A stretch of DNA of 64,000 bases. It comes from Cyclotella cryptica (Eukaryota; Bacillariophyta; Thalassiosirophyceae; Thalassiosirales; Thalassiosiraceae). The stretch spans positions 259,001-323,000 of the forward strand of contig JABMIG010000098.1 in the NCBI GenBank assembly GCA_013187285.1. Direction: 5' to 3'. Shown here one piece after another: positions 1 through 10,531 of the stretch. The notes beneath the pieces were generated by a model that saw only the letters and a list, made by a program, of their open reading frames with translations, had not been told where the DNA came from and did not search any database. The translations under genes were made by a program, and so were the position numbers. Position 1 is the first letter of the stretch. Each line of letters begins with the position of its first letter.

Positions 1-337
1 CCACGTTGTGATTGTGGGACACCACCTCGTCGAAGAGGGAGTGAAATCGTTGTTCGTAGAGGTTCAGTTGCTTCGTTTGGCCGGGGAGGAGAATGTCCGA
101 GAAGGGGAAGGGGAGGATGGGGACGGTGCCGAGGGGTGCGGGGGGAGAGTGGTTGGCGTTGGGGGGTGGTTGGTAGGCGTCGAGGGTGTATTGTGAGGCG
201 AGGGCGTCTTCGCGCCATTCTGGGAGGCCCAAGAGGGGACGGCCGATGGGTTGGTTTTTGTGCGGGGTGAGGAAGGCGGTGGAGAGCGTTGTTGCCCAGC
301 AGAGGGTGGATATTGTTACTAGAGGACGTTTCGGCAT
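1..337 (-). CDS. LON N-terminal (substrate-binding) domain protein, 5' part
   Basis: The frame opens at an ATG at 337 on the minus strand and runs without a stop off the window edge, giving 112 residues. Residues 1-25 are hydrophobic and end in a T-A-F step before TPHKN, which fits a signal peptide plus plastid transit peptide of diatom type. From about residue 75 the text TVPILPFPFSDILLPGQTK, then QLNLYEQRF, matches the start of the LON substrate-binding domain (usual form: P-L-F-P-L ... L-L-P-G, then L-x-L-Y-E-x-R-F). Plastid proteins with only this domain, lacking the ATPase and protease parts of Lon, are common in algae and plants. The role is unknown; substrate recognition in plastid proteolysis is an inference. 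The wobble positions are strongly C-rich here, as at the 5' ends of the other host genes. The rest of the gene lies outside the window, so a full Lon protease is not excluded. Confidence 0.72.
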   Translation of the reverse strand, partial: MPKRPLVTISTLCWATTLSTAFLTPHKNQPIGRPLLGLPEWREDALASQYTLDAYQPPPNANHSPPAPLGTVPILPFPFSDILLPGQTKQLNLYEQRFHSLFDEVVSHNHNV

Positions 338-1050
338 TTTAGATTCGTATCATAACATGTGTTGTGTTGCTCCTATGGAGAAAGTGACCTGAAAGTCCTG
401 AAAGTGACAATGAATTGTGATCTTTTCGATGAGGAAAGACAAGTCAGCTGCAAATAATCAGTATGGTACCATACAAAAAAATATAGAGTGTTGGACGAAC
501 ACGAATTCTGAGATCCTCGACAGTCCTTCTCGAAGAAGTCCCAGTAATACACAATACAAAATAAGTACAAAATATCTCGATAGACTCTTGATACATCCTG
601 ACAGATCCTGACACATCTACCACGTATGTAAAATACCTCACTCTCGTTCACAGTGCTTGCACTTAGTGTCCAGGATTCTTGTGTTGATATCATAGGTCCA
701 GGAAGGCAACATCAAAACAGCATCAAAACATTATTATGAACATTAACGACATCTCCTCCTCTTGATTCTTGAAGGAAAAGAATTCGACATAAATAGCACA
801 GCGAAGCCCAGCTTGACATGAATTACGAAGTATCTCAAAAGTATTATGTGATAGTATTCTATAATATGTGACCGTTGTAAGCAGTTCTGTCGTTTTGTTC
901 GTTATTTATCATTATAGGTGACTGCCAACACGAGATGAACCCTTACCATGTTGATGCAACAATGCCACAGAATGTCTAGTATGTAGTAGGCCAAGTGGCA
1001 TAGCACCCAATCATCATCTGGGTGGCATCAAATCTTTCACGCATCTCAGT
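338..1050. other. Intergenic region between the LON-domain gene and the M3 peptidase gene
   Basis: This 713-bp stretch should hold the promoter of the minus-strand LON-domain gene on its left and the 3' end of the M3 peptidase gene on its right. It is AT-rich, with small direct repeats near 384-408 (GAAAGTGAC-like) and near 594-614 (ATCCTGACA-like). No gene or RNA is recognised. Confidence 0.5.
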
Positions 1051-3578
1051 TCATGCAAGTCCGTTGTGACGGAGGAGTGCATCTGGGTTCGGCTCGCGGC
1101 CACGGAATCGCTTGAATACCTCCATTGGTGAGACGCCACCTCCCAGACTCAACTGAACAAAATGAAACAGTGAAATGATGTTGGTATTATCTGAGTTCGA
1201 AACTATGCAATTGTCCCTCTAACTATCTTCAAAGCACTTACCACAGTATCACGGAATCTTCGGCCAACCTCACGAACTCCTTCTTCATTGTCCAACCCAA
1301 CATCTTCAAATGCGCCAAAGGCGTCCGCACTCATCACTTCAGCCCACTTGTAACTGTAGTAACCAGCAGAGTATCCGCCAGCAAAAATGTGACTGAATCC
1401 ACACAAGAATCGATCCTCCTCCACTGGCATGGAGTAGGGAGTGTAAATCCCCGCCATGCGTCGATGCACATCAAAAATTGTTTCATCGCCATTGGGGTCG
1501 TAGTTCGAATGCAATTCCATGTCCATCATTCCAAAGAGGAGTTGACGGCACGCCATCATTCCGGCGCCAAAGGTACGTTGTTGCGACAGCTTTTGGAACA
1601 TTTCCTCCGGCAATGCCTCCCCCGTCTCGTAGTGCTTTGCGAAGCCATAAACGGTCGGTTTGTCATAGCACCAATTCTCCATAAACTGAGAGGGAAGCTC
1701 GACGGCATCCCACTCCACTCCGTTGATCCCAGCGACATCACCGACGGTGGCCTTGGTTAGCATGTGTTGAAGGCCATGACCAAACTCATGAAAGAGCGTC
1801 TCCACCTCTCGGAATGTCATGAGGGAAGGCTTATCACCAACAGGTGGAGAGCCATTGCACGTCAGGTATGCGACGGGGATATCAATGCCAAGCGCCTCCG
1901 ATTTGCCCAAGCAATCGGCCATCCACGCACCACCTCGCTTGTCCGCTGGACGAGAGTAGGGGTCAAGGAAGAAGCTGGCAATATGTTTTCCGTCGTTGGA
2001 TTTGTCGTGAATGGTGAAGAATTTGACGTCAGGGTGCCATACTTCCGTTTGTCCGTCGGCGTTTCGCACTTCAATGTCAAAAATACGTTCAACCAATCCA
2101 AACATTCCCGTGAGTACAGCATCCAGTGCAAAGTAGGGACGGAGCTCCTCTTCTTTCAAATCAAAAGTCTTTTCCTTCAGTCTCTCGACCCAAAAGGAGG
2201 TATCCCACGGCATGAGTTTGGGTAGGTTGGCTTCCGAGTATTCATCTCCTCCCATTTCGCGAGCGAGGGCAGTGGCTGCCGCCAATTCATTTTCAGCAGC
2301 GGGGAGGGCTTTGTCGCGGATAAGGTTGGATAAGTTGGTCACGCTTTGGACGTCCGGCGCCATTTTGGAGGCAAGCGACATTTCTGTTAATGTTTACAGC
2401 GCAATTTGGTTTGAAACGCAGTGCGTTTGTGTTAAATGGAGATCGTGCAATAAGAATCAGCAGCATTTCACCATCAAAATCAACTCTACCTCACCCGCGT
2501 AGTTGCTGAAGCCAAGCAATCCAGCCATCTCTTTCCTCAATTTCAAAATCTCCTCAATGATCACCACATTATTCTTCCCCAACGCTCCCTCCTTCTTCTC
2601 CTCAGCATCACACTCGTTCACACTCAAATCACTAGCCCTCGTCATGTATCCCAAATAAATCTGCTTCCTCAAGTCTCGACTGGGCAAATGCTGCATGGCA
2701 GCCACATAACTTGGTCCATCCAACGTAATCCTCCACGGTCCCTCCGCGGGATTGACCTCCAATTTTTCCGCCTCCGCCTTGGCACCCTCGTCATCACCCG
2801 CCTCCTTGATCAAATGTTGCTTGTGGGCCTGTGCCCACATTCCTAGGGCACTTTCTGGAACTCCCTGCACATCCGAAGGAGAAGTGACCGTGAGACCAAA
2901 CGCCTTGGTCGCATCGAGAACATTGTTACTGAACGCCGTGCTCAATTCAGCGAAGCGAAGTTTGATCTCATTAAACCTCTTTCGTTCTTCGGTCCCCTCT
3001 TCCAAGCCAACCCCAGCAAGTGTCATGGAACGTAACGAGTTGGACACGGCCCTCCTCTTCTGCTCCATTTCAAAATCATGAGGCATACCATCCTTCCAGC
3101 CGCTCTCTACCTCCTTCAGCGCATCGTACAACACACGACTCTGACCGAATTTCATAGAGGCCTTGACAACATGCGGCTGATTCTCTTCGTAGGCCTTGCG
3201 CAATTCCTCCGAATCCTTCACCCCCTTCAAATGCCCCGCGATGCCCCACGCATAGGACAGGGGATGCTGCATTCGCTCCACTTGGGGGAGGACTGCGTCA
3301 AAGTCGGGAGATTTCACATCCTTGAGCGTGGATTCGAGAGAGGCGAAGTCTGCTTCGAGTTGGGAGAGGACGGAGGAGATGGCGGGCGTTAGGTCGGCGG
3401 GGGTGATGGAGGTGAATTTGGGGAGGGAGGTGGATTCGAGGAGCGGGTTTTCGGTGATGGTAGACATTCGGAAGGTGGTGCGGGTGGTCGTGGTGGCAGA
3501 GGCGGTGACGAAGGCGCGGACGAGACGATGTTTCGGTTGGGCCAGGACGGTGGCCAGAGCGATTGAAATAATTTTCAT
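1051..3578 (-). CDS. M3-family zinc metallopeptidase (oligopeptidase A / thimet oligopeptidase type), three exons
   Basis: Exons are 3578-2495, 2383-1242 and 1152-1051, giving 775 residues. The introns are 111 and 89 bp, both GT-AG, of phase 1 and phase 0. Splicing restores the family text twice: [15 protein letters not shown] across intron 1, and [15 protein letters not shown] across intron 2. The zinc motif HEFGH lies at about residues 560-564, and [17 protein letters not shown] downstream supplies the third ligand region. The C-terminus [19 protein letters not shown] is the normal family ending, so the gene is complete. Family members run about 680 residues. The extra N-terminal 35-40 residues (hydrophobic start, then RAFVTAS, serine/threonine-rich) look like an organelle presequence, perhaps plastid. 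The expected role is soluble cleavage of short peptides, such as removed targeting peptides. A second Met after the presequence ([10 protein letters not shown]) could start a cytosolic form. I see no frameshift or lost catalytic residue. Confidence 0.9.
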
Positions 3579-4625
3579 CGAGAGTTCTATGATGTGAATG
3601 AGCTGTGAACAGTACGATACTTATTTTGTAGCAATGCAAGATGTAAAGAATTGTGAGCCCGATGTCGTAGGAAGAATAAAGATTTTCTCACTCCCACGTG
3701 TCGAAATACACCTTTAAATGTAAAACCAATGATTTATTTTCTATTGGATTCATATTGATATCTATCTTTTCGCAACTTAATATGCAAGGGTAAAAGATAT
3801 TCTCTGTCGTCAAAGATCGGGGCAAGAGCAGGGCATTGATTTCCTCGATATTCAAAAAAGTGACTCAGTTGTACAAACATACGTAATTCTGTGCTCTCGC
3901 AAACATAAAATGAAGACAGCCTTTGCCCCTCTCTAGAGTAGACTTGATGGTGTCTCCCAGCAGGATGAACAAATGTCTGTGATGAAAGCACATAATAATA
4001 ATTGTGTTCACAACCATCAGCACCCACAAAGATAAACAACCAAAAAGACATAAACATGATTTAATTTTTCTTCAACCATGGGCTTCGTTGTAAAATGGAA
4101 TTTTGCTCCAAGTTCAAAGTAAGGTGACATTTCACTACAATTTATTGTGTAATTTTTCTTCTTCGGCATCAGAACTTGGTATCTTATTAACACACCAAAT
4201 AGCACATCACAGATAATGAACATATAAAAATTAACCATGTCTCACTGCCGTGAATTTGATGAAGATACTAAGAGATTCCCATATATTGTCATACAGAGAA
4301 TCTGAGATACATTTTTAGGGTGCATGGTAATCACATCGTCTGAGTGATGATTTTACAAGACAAATATTCTTCTTTTAATATCCATCATGTCAAATGATGA
4401 TTATAACAATGATATCATTTCCAACATTATCATTTTTCAACACAAGATTTGAATGACAAATTTGATTTCCGTTTAGAGAAAGAGTCATAAAGGTCATTGT
4501 AATATTGGAGCAATCCAAATATTTGTAGATCATTCAAGACCTATTTCCTATATCGTTTGTCAGTTTCCCTCATCTAGCAATGCCCTAAATTCAGTCTAGC
4601 GATTTCTAAACTGATTTCTAAAGTG
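3579..4625. other. AT-rich intergenic DNA
   Basis: This stretch lies upstream of the M3 peptidase start and should carry its promoter close to 3579. Beyond that I see only AT-rich sequence with no credible coding frame or recognisable repeat. Confidence 0.4.
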
Positions 4626-4665
4626 AGTCCCGTGGGAAGGGGTCCGTACCCCTTTCCACGGGACT
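4626..4665. repeat. Strong hairpin, 18-bp stem with 4-nt loop
   Basis: The left arm 4626-4643 (AGTCCCGTGGGAAGGGGT) and right arm 4648-4665 (ACCCCTTTCCACGGGACT) pair with a single G-to-A difference around the loop CCGT. It is GC-rich inside AT-rich surroundings, about 140 bp before the Harbinger remnant. It could be a small foldback element, a structured RNA or a trace of a transposon end. No T-run follows it. Confidence 0.6.
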
Positions 4666-4762
4666 GAACATTTCTATCCTATCGTCCTATTCATCATTTC
4701 AAGCGTCCCGTGCCATTTTCACCATTAATTTTCCACAACACATACAGAAGTGCGGCTGATTA

Positions 4763-5990
4763 TTGACATATCGTGTTTTCTGTACATCTTCCCCACAAAA
4801 TCTCCTCCTTCCAATCATGAAGATCAACTGGACACATCTTCTGCTTGAAAAATATGTCAAGTCCTGTAAGAGGCGTGAATTTGATTTCTGTAGAAATTGG
4901 AAGGTTATGTGGCAAATAATGGATGCAAGAGAGCGCTACATTCAACAATATTGTATTCCCAGAGGCTCTTAGCTCGGCATTAGAAAAATTTCTATGGTGT
5001 CATGTATACATGTATGGTGACGACCAGACGATTGATCACGCTGACAGGTTTTGACTTGAATTCATTTCACTTCCTCTTGACACTTTTTGCACCTGTGTAC
5101 AAACAATACACTCCATTTGTTGATGTGGATGGATTCATAGTTCGAAAAAAGTCTCAAAGAGGATGCCCACAAATGATGCATCCTGCAGACTGTTTAGGTC
5201 TGGTTCTGTCATTGAGTCAGACCTGTGGGTTGTTATGGTAGTACAGTTAAGTTTTGGATTGACCACGACTCCTGTTGGGAAGTATCTTCAGTTTGCAAGA
5301 TGAATTCTTGTGAGATTCTTAAAGCACATCCAATGGCAAGTGCACACTAAATTGAGGAGTATAGGTCCATGATTCATTCTCGTCGCTCTGTATTTGAAAA
5401 TGTATGGGCACTATGGATGGGCTCAAAGTTAGAATTGAAGAAGATCCAGATGAAATCGCCCATTCCAGATTTTATAAGGAATAGAATTATTTTGTGATGG
5501 GTGTCTTAGGATTTGCTCCAGATGGTACAATTCCTGTTGCATTTTATAATGTTCCTGGATGCAGCCATGATTGTATAGTTGCTGATTGAGGAGATGACAA
5601 GTTGGAAGTGGTGTATATTGAGACAGGTTTGAAATTAGTTATTGATTCTTCTTTTTCTCTTTTTAACCATGACTTTCTAATCAAGTCATCACAGGATGAC
5701 TTAACGGCAGATGCACAGTACAGCAATAATATCGACGCTCAAATCTTGAATATTGCCATATAGAGGGAGGCTACAAGTTTGCATCAGTCAGCATAGAATG
5801 GGGAATGAGAGCACTACAGTCATCATTTCACAGACTTTGGGACACTTTGACTTATGAGGAAAATGGAGAGCGGCGAATCATGCTTGATTGCTTATTTCAT
5901 CTGTTTAATCTACAATTGCATCGTGTCGGCATCAATCAACTAAGTTCAGTATATTTACGGACTCTGGATGTTGATGCTTACATTGCGTAG
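4763..5990 (+). pseudogene. Harbinger transposase (DDE_Tnp_4 type), broken
   Basis: Pieces in changing frames match one transposase in order. Around 5035-5220: LITLTGFDLNSFHFLLTLF and HPADCLGLVLSLSQT. Around 5230-5340: a match to the usual Q-L-x-F-G-x-T-x-x-P-V-x-K-Y-L-x-F segment. At about 5408: GTMDGLKVRIEEDPDEIAH, which carries the first catalytic Asp. Around 5500-5600: FAPDGTIPVAFYNVPGCSHD. Around 5690-5720: LIKSSQDDLTADAQYS. From 5805: MRALQSSFHRLWDTLTYEENGERRIML, ending SSVYLRTLDVDAYIA. These are landmark strings of Harbinger/PIF transposases, which cut and paste DNA in the nucleus. At least six stops or frame changes lie between them, so no protein can be made. The first 250 bp (4763-5010) are only weakly assigned. 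Confidence 0.78.
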
Positions 5991-6080
5991 CTTGGTTAAA
6001 TATTGAATCTATAATGCCAAGTTGTAATTAGAATAAAGAAAAAGCATATAACAATAAAATTCGTGTTAATACCATCAAAA

Positions 6081-7821
6081 TTATTTCAATTCTTCTGGTG
6101 TTTTTCCTTCGGGTGTTTGAAAGTCATCTTCATCATGATTTGTGCGATTTGTGTCCATGTGAGAGATTGTTGGAGGAGGTGGCATACTAGCTAGACTTGG
6201 CAGAACAAAAGAATTGAGTGAAACATTCTTTCCAGTCATCATCATGGCAGTCATAAACTGCTGCTGTACTTGCATTTGCATACGTCTTTCTTCCCTCTGC
6301 TCCTCCATTCTCATTCATCGCTCCTCTCTCTCATCCTCCCAGTCAGCCTCACGATTGCACATCTCTTGCATCTGTTGGTTAGTCATCATCATCATCAACT
6401 TGCTGAAACTTGGTTCATCATCGGTGTCACGACTTCATTTATTCTGCCTTCTGGTGATGGGTGTCAATGCTTTACCTCTCTTGAACAACATGTGAGAGGA
6501 CTTGTAACAATAGTTGAATATGTGTGAAATTGCATACATGAATTACTCACTCTTTGACGGGGGCATTCCTAGATGATACATCTCGCAGTTATCATCGTCT
6601 CCATGTGCTCGAGCTACTTGAGCAGTCACACCTGCATGAACAACACCTACAGCTTCCCTGTGCTGACCCATGCCTACAATTACACCATTGTTAGTTTCTG
6701 GCTCACCTTCTTCCTGTTGTTGATCTCATCATTTTTGTTCAAATCGAAGTCATCTTCAATATCATCTGCTGCAAACAGCTCCTATCCTGAAGTCGTGACT
6801 CCTCCTGTCTTCTCAATGATCACGCGTCAAATATCTTCTGCCTCCCTGACATTGGGTGGCATGGTGGGATCACCTGTCCCGATATTTGTTGTCAAGAGCT
6901 TGTTGAAGTTTTTTAGTTCATCCCACTACCGTATAAATCGGTGTTTAGGTAAATGAAACGTCAAAAGATAAATTAAAATAGTAACTTATAATATGCTCAA
7001 GTTAGCTTATCGTCCGTGTTATTTTTTTGGTATCTTTACTTATTTACTTAGGTAGGTAGGTACTTCTTTTTTGCCCTTTTGCGCTAAAATTACCCCCCCC
7101 CCCCATTTCACATATGAGGTAGTTGATGTGATGTGCCGTGGATGTGCCCGTGATGTGTGGTGCATTTAGCTGCCATCTGGCATAACTCCACAACTAGAAC
7201 AAGTTATGGGGAGCTATACATATGGGCGTGTTGCTGAAGTCGACGAGAATCTATTTTTTTACGTTTTCGAATTGACATGGTGGCCACGCAGCAGAAAAGA
7301 GCAAGTCAAGAATTTGATTCTGACCGGACCTATAATGTGAAAGACCTAAACACCAATTTATACCGTATGCCCTTCGTCGGGATGATATACCATGTGTAGT
7401 TGCACCACAAGATCCCATGCTAGACCTGAAATGTGGAGATATAGTGACGCACTGACTCCAGGAGGTTGAAAACTTCTGTTTGTGAATAATTTTATCATCT
7501 CATTGGACGTCCTCCCACACCATGCCCTCGGCCGCAATAACGGCCTTGGCCGCCGCATCCAACCCCATGGCCTGCACCACAACCTCCACCACGTCTGCCT
7601 GTTTGACCAGTGTCACCACCACAGACAACTCTTCCTCTCCCTGCTGCAACAACAATTACAGGAGCAGCAGCTACAACCTCACGTGCTACTTGATCTGGCT
7701 CAACGTGTAGACCATCTTCTACAACAGCGTCTCTTGCAGAAGAGTTGCTGTCACTAGATGAGGAAAATCCACCTGATCCCTCCCTGTCATAAGATTTGTC
7801 TGATGGATCCATGTCCACCAT
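6081..7821 (-). pseudogene. Harbinger companion SANT/Myb-like protein, broken and split by a MITE
   Basis: Read on minus from 7821 it begins MVDMDPSDKSYDREGSGGFS, then a long Arg-Gly-rich tract in another frame. It continues as GLAWDLVVQLHMVYHPDEG (about 7430-7370) and, beyond the inserted MITE, as NFNKLLTTNIGTGDPTMPP (about 6910-6850), the typical order of the SANT domain in Harbinger companion proteins. The C-terminal part is acidic, then Met/Gln/Arg/Glu-rich and probably coiled-coil (MRMEEQREERRMQMQVQQQ), ending ...TPEGKTPEELK at 6081. In such elements this protein binds the transposon ends and helps import the transposase into the nucleus. In-frame stops lie in the acidic region and just before MRMEEQ. 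The reading depends on family comparison; the order of pieces is clear. Confidence 0.68.
6929..7365. mobile_element. Tc1/mariner-type MITE, 437 bp, nested in the Harbinger SANT gene
   Basis: The ends are inverted repeats. The left end CCGTATAAATCGGTGTTTAG (from 6929) matches the right end read on the minus strand, CGGTATAAATTGGTGTTTAG (from 7365), with two differences. A TA dinucleotide flanks both sides (6927-6928 and 7366-7367), the target duplication of Tc1/mariner elements. The interior has no coding frame. The insertion interrupts the SANT protein between YHPDEG and NFNKLL. Confidence 0.75.
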
Positions 7822-7888
7822 TCTGACTTTATGATTTTATGGCGGGAAAACAAGTTCTGGAGATATATTAATGCAGAGCTCTGGGCCT

Positions 7889-8520
7889 TTAGGTACAAAA
7901 ATAGCCAGGAATATTAGGAACAAAACAGATTTCTACCCTTTTTATAGAAATAGGCTCATACGCATTAAGGATTTCTCCAAATAGGAATATTTCGATTGCT
8001 CCATTGTCTCCTTGATACCAGGAGTAATCAATAGCCAGATACAACTTTTCATAAGGAATTTTGGCACCACACTGTGCTGCTATGTATTGAGTCATGATAT
8101 TCTAATATGACACTTGGAATTCTGTTAATAGCAGTCCCTGGGAAAATGGATTCATTTGGGGAATGGATTCTCTTTTGAGCTTCAGGCAACATTCATGGCA
8201 TAAAAGTCTGATTCAAATGTCTTTCTGAGCTCGTTCCTGATTTGTAAATGTATTATTTATTTTGCAGTATGTGTGACTACAACTAAGGTAATCGAATAAT
8301 CTACTTGCAGTACTTTATGATTCACAAAAAGAATACTTTTGAGTATAAACCATATGACAAGCCCAGGATCTGGATATAAGAAAATGATGTGATACTTTGG
8401 TTGTATCAAATCCTCTTGAAGGTGGGCATGGGCATATTTCATTGCTCCCAGAGATGTGTCTGAACTGACTTGTGTTAATGCTCTTACTGACAGTGCAATA
8501 ACAAAAACCTTCTTGATGCA
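7889..8520 (-). pseudogene. Unrecognised coding remnant upstream of the Harbinger SANT gene
   Basis: Two minus-strand stretches read like decayed protein. About 8505-8257 gives SVRALTQVSSDTSLGAMKYA, then a segment including PKYHIIFLYPDPGLVIWFIL and ending LQVDYSITLVVVTHTAK. At 8095-7889 lies MTQYIAAQCGAKIPYEKLYL followed by AIDYSWYQGDNGAIEIFLF. Their residue mix and paucity of stops suggest a former gene, but I recognise no family. They could belong to the transposon or to a lost host gene. Confidence 0.25.
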
Positions 8521-8585
8521 AAAATAAATAAATACATGCATGCATGCAAATCTGCATTCATCCATAGATACATACATAGAGAGAG

Positions 8586-8643
8586 GGAAACATACACACT
8601 TACATACATACATACATACTTACATACATACATACATACATAC

Positions 8644-8674
<31 letters not shown>

Positions 8675-8699
8675 CATACATACATACATACATACATAA
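8586..8699. repeat. CATA tetranucleotide microsatellite
   Basis: A tract of about 27 CATA units with occasional CTTA variants. Frames reading MYVCMYVC or YIHTYIHT across it are simple-repeat translations, not genes. Confidence 0.95.
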
Positions 8700-9146
8700 A
8701 TACAGGGAAAATTACATGCTGTGTTACTATGTTGTGTTTCAAATTATCAGTTTTTGTACTGCATGGTGGCATACTTGATTTTTACTAACGCATATGGTGC
8801 ATCTCAGCACAGTAAATTATCCTTTGCAGCTTTGGCGGACAGATGTAAGTAAAAGTAAAAAGAATTATTATCCTTAGCCCAGTTTCAAGTCATTTATTTG
8901 ACAGGCCATCAAAGCCCTGGATAAATTTGTTATATGTGATCTCGACATAGATGATGATTTATCTCTAATTGTTAACTCTTTAATGATGATGCATGTGGAC
9001 ACGAACATTCAACAATGGCATTTCATTCAAGCCAGATATTACCCTGAATTATTATCAAAACAAACAAATTAAATATATACAACAATACTTCTTCTCCAGC
9101 CACAAAGAATCATCCTCTCATGTGTGCAGTACAGTGTTTTCACATC
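8700..9146. other. AT-rich DNA without recognisable features
   Basis: I see no credible gene or repeat here. The right edge marks the start of the duplicated Mpv17 locus. Confidence 0.4.
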
Positions 9147-9765
9147 AAGTGAGGTTCAAACCTAGCCATTATATACTGCGACACATTTTCTGCCCTTGTT
9201 CATCTGTTATCATCCATAAATTTCTCTCCAGTAAACTTGTTGTACATGATCATTATTGTCATTAATTCGCTCAATATTTTGCCATTCATCCACTGTCACT
9301 ACTATGGCCTCCCTGAAACTTGACTGACGGACATGATTGGTCCTTAGCATACTTTATCTTGTCTTGACCACTCATTCAACCATGTGATATGTATTCAACA
9401 AATCTTACCTGCTTCAACATGTTGGCTCATGCACGCTACCCAGTGTTTACCAATACTAATTCAATGAGTACTTTGGCGAACAGCATGTTAGGCAATAAAC
9501 TGCATACTAAGCACATGTTGTAACATATACCTCATGTTAACATATTTAGTTCATGCCTAAGCAGAAGCAGCTACCCTTCCTAACTTTCAGGTCAAACCAA
9601 ATAGCTCTTCATGCCCGTCGAGTAGGGCATCTAACTGTTGACTGATGTGCGAAGACTGCCTATTCCAGCATCATGATTCACGTTATAAAACCTATCCCTG
9701 CCAAGCCACTGGATCTATAATCTTGTGAGCCTACAGTTTATTTGTACATCGAACCTTTGTGTTGG

Positions 9766-10089
9766 TCACCTCTTGATGGTTTCTTCCTGGGGTACCCTTT
9801 CTCCATTCATATTCTCCTGCGGACTCTTCTTCTCCTCACCAGCACCAGCAGCCTGTGAAGCTAAAATAGTTACCCAAACAATCTCCACAGCATCTACCCA
9901 CAACAATCGATTCTCGAGCGGGATCACTCCATATGTAATGCAATGCACAAAAGGCCATAACTTCAACCGAGAGACAATCAGGGGGATGGTGGTGCGTTTC
10001 ATGTTGGACCGTATTTGAGATGGGCTTTGAAGTTGCATTATACCGAGAAGGATGATGTAGGAGATGTTCAATATCGGTCCAAAGACAGT
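9766..10089 (-). pseudogene. Exon 2 of the duplicated Mpv17/PMP22-like gene
   Basis: The exon runs from the acceptor at 10090 to the stop at 9766 and stays open. It encodes TVFGPILNISYIILLGIMQL, a KLWPFVHCITYGVIPLENRL stretch and LLWVDAVEIVWVTILAS, the Mpv17 C-terminal half with its W-P-x-x-x-x-x-x-x-x-x-P core. It differs from the copy at 32137-32454 by a few substitutions and a 6-bp insertion giving two extra codons (AG) before the tail. Its exon 1 lies 6 kb away behind an LTR element and is damaged, so expression of a working protein is unlikely. Confidence 0.8.
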
Positions 10090-10187
10090 CTAAGAAGTTG
10101 AAGTAGAGCAAATTGTTCATGAGAGAGACATGACTTGACAACAGAAAAGCAAAACCAACATTACAAATTCAACAAAAAGCACATCAC

Positions 10188-10531
10188 TGACCTAAGCCGT
10201 TTCGAGGTAATTTATTATTAGGTAGTAAACGGTAGATACGTTGTTGTAGATTGATTTTTATGAGTTAAGTTGTTTGCTAGTAACAAGCAGCAATGAAGCA
10301 AATATGCTTCATTGCACAAAATGAAACTGTGTAGGATCCTACACTCTTTATGTCATTAGTTGATGACATAAAGCATTATTCCCCAAATGGTATTTCTGGG
10401 TAGTGAACCTATTCTTGCTATTTGCTGGTTCTTGCCATTGTTGTGAGATATCCCTCATCTCCTGAGAAATTAAGGGTATCTTTCAGTTTACCCTAGAGTA
10501 CTACTGTAGGGTAGATAATTGGCCTATGTCA
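10188..10531. repeat. Left LTR of the non-autonomous element
   Basis: A 344-bp repeat beginning TGACCTAAGCCGTTTCGAGG and ending GGCCTATGTCA, nearly identical to 15724-16079. Confidence 0.88.

Larger units (their letters stand above)
4763..7821. mobile_element. Decayed PIF/Harbinger DNA transposon (convergent transposase and SANT genes)
   Basis: Two genes typical of Harbinger elements face each other: a DDE_Tnp_4-type transposase on plus (4763-5990) and a SANT/Myb-like DNA-binding protein on minus (7821-6081). Both have several stops and frame changes, so the element is dead. A later MITE sits inside the SANT gene. I could not find the terminal inverted repeats, so the true ends may lie further out than given. 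Confidence 0.72.

Noticed and set aside
8484-8788. Frames rich in Tyr-Val-Cys or Ile-His-Thr
   Set aside because: They are translations of the CATA tetranucleotide repeat.
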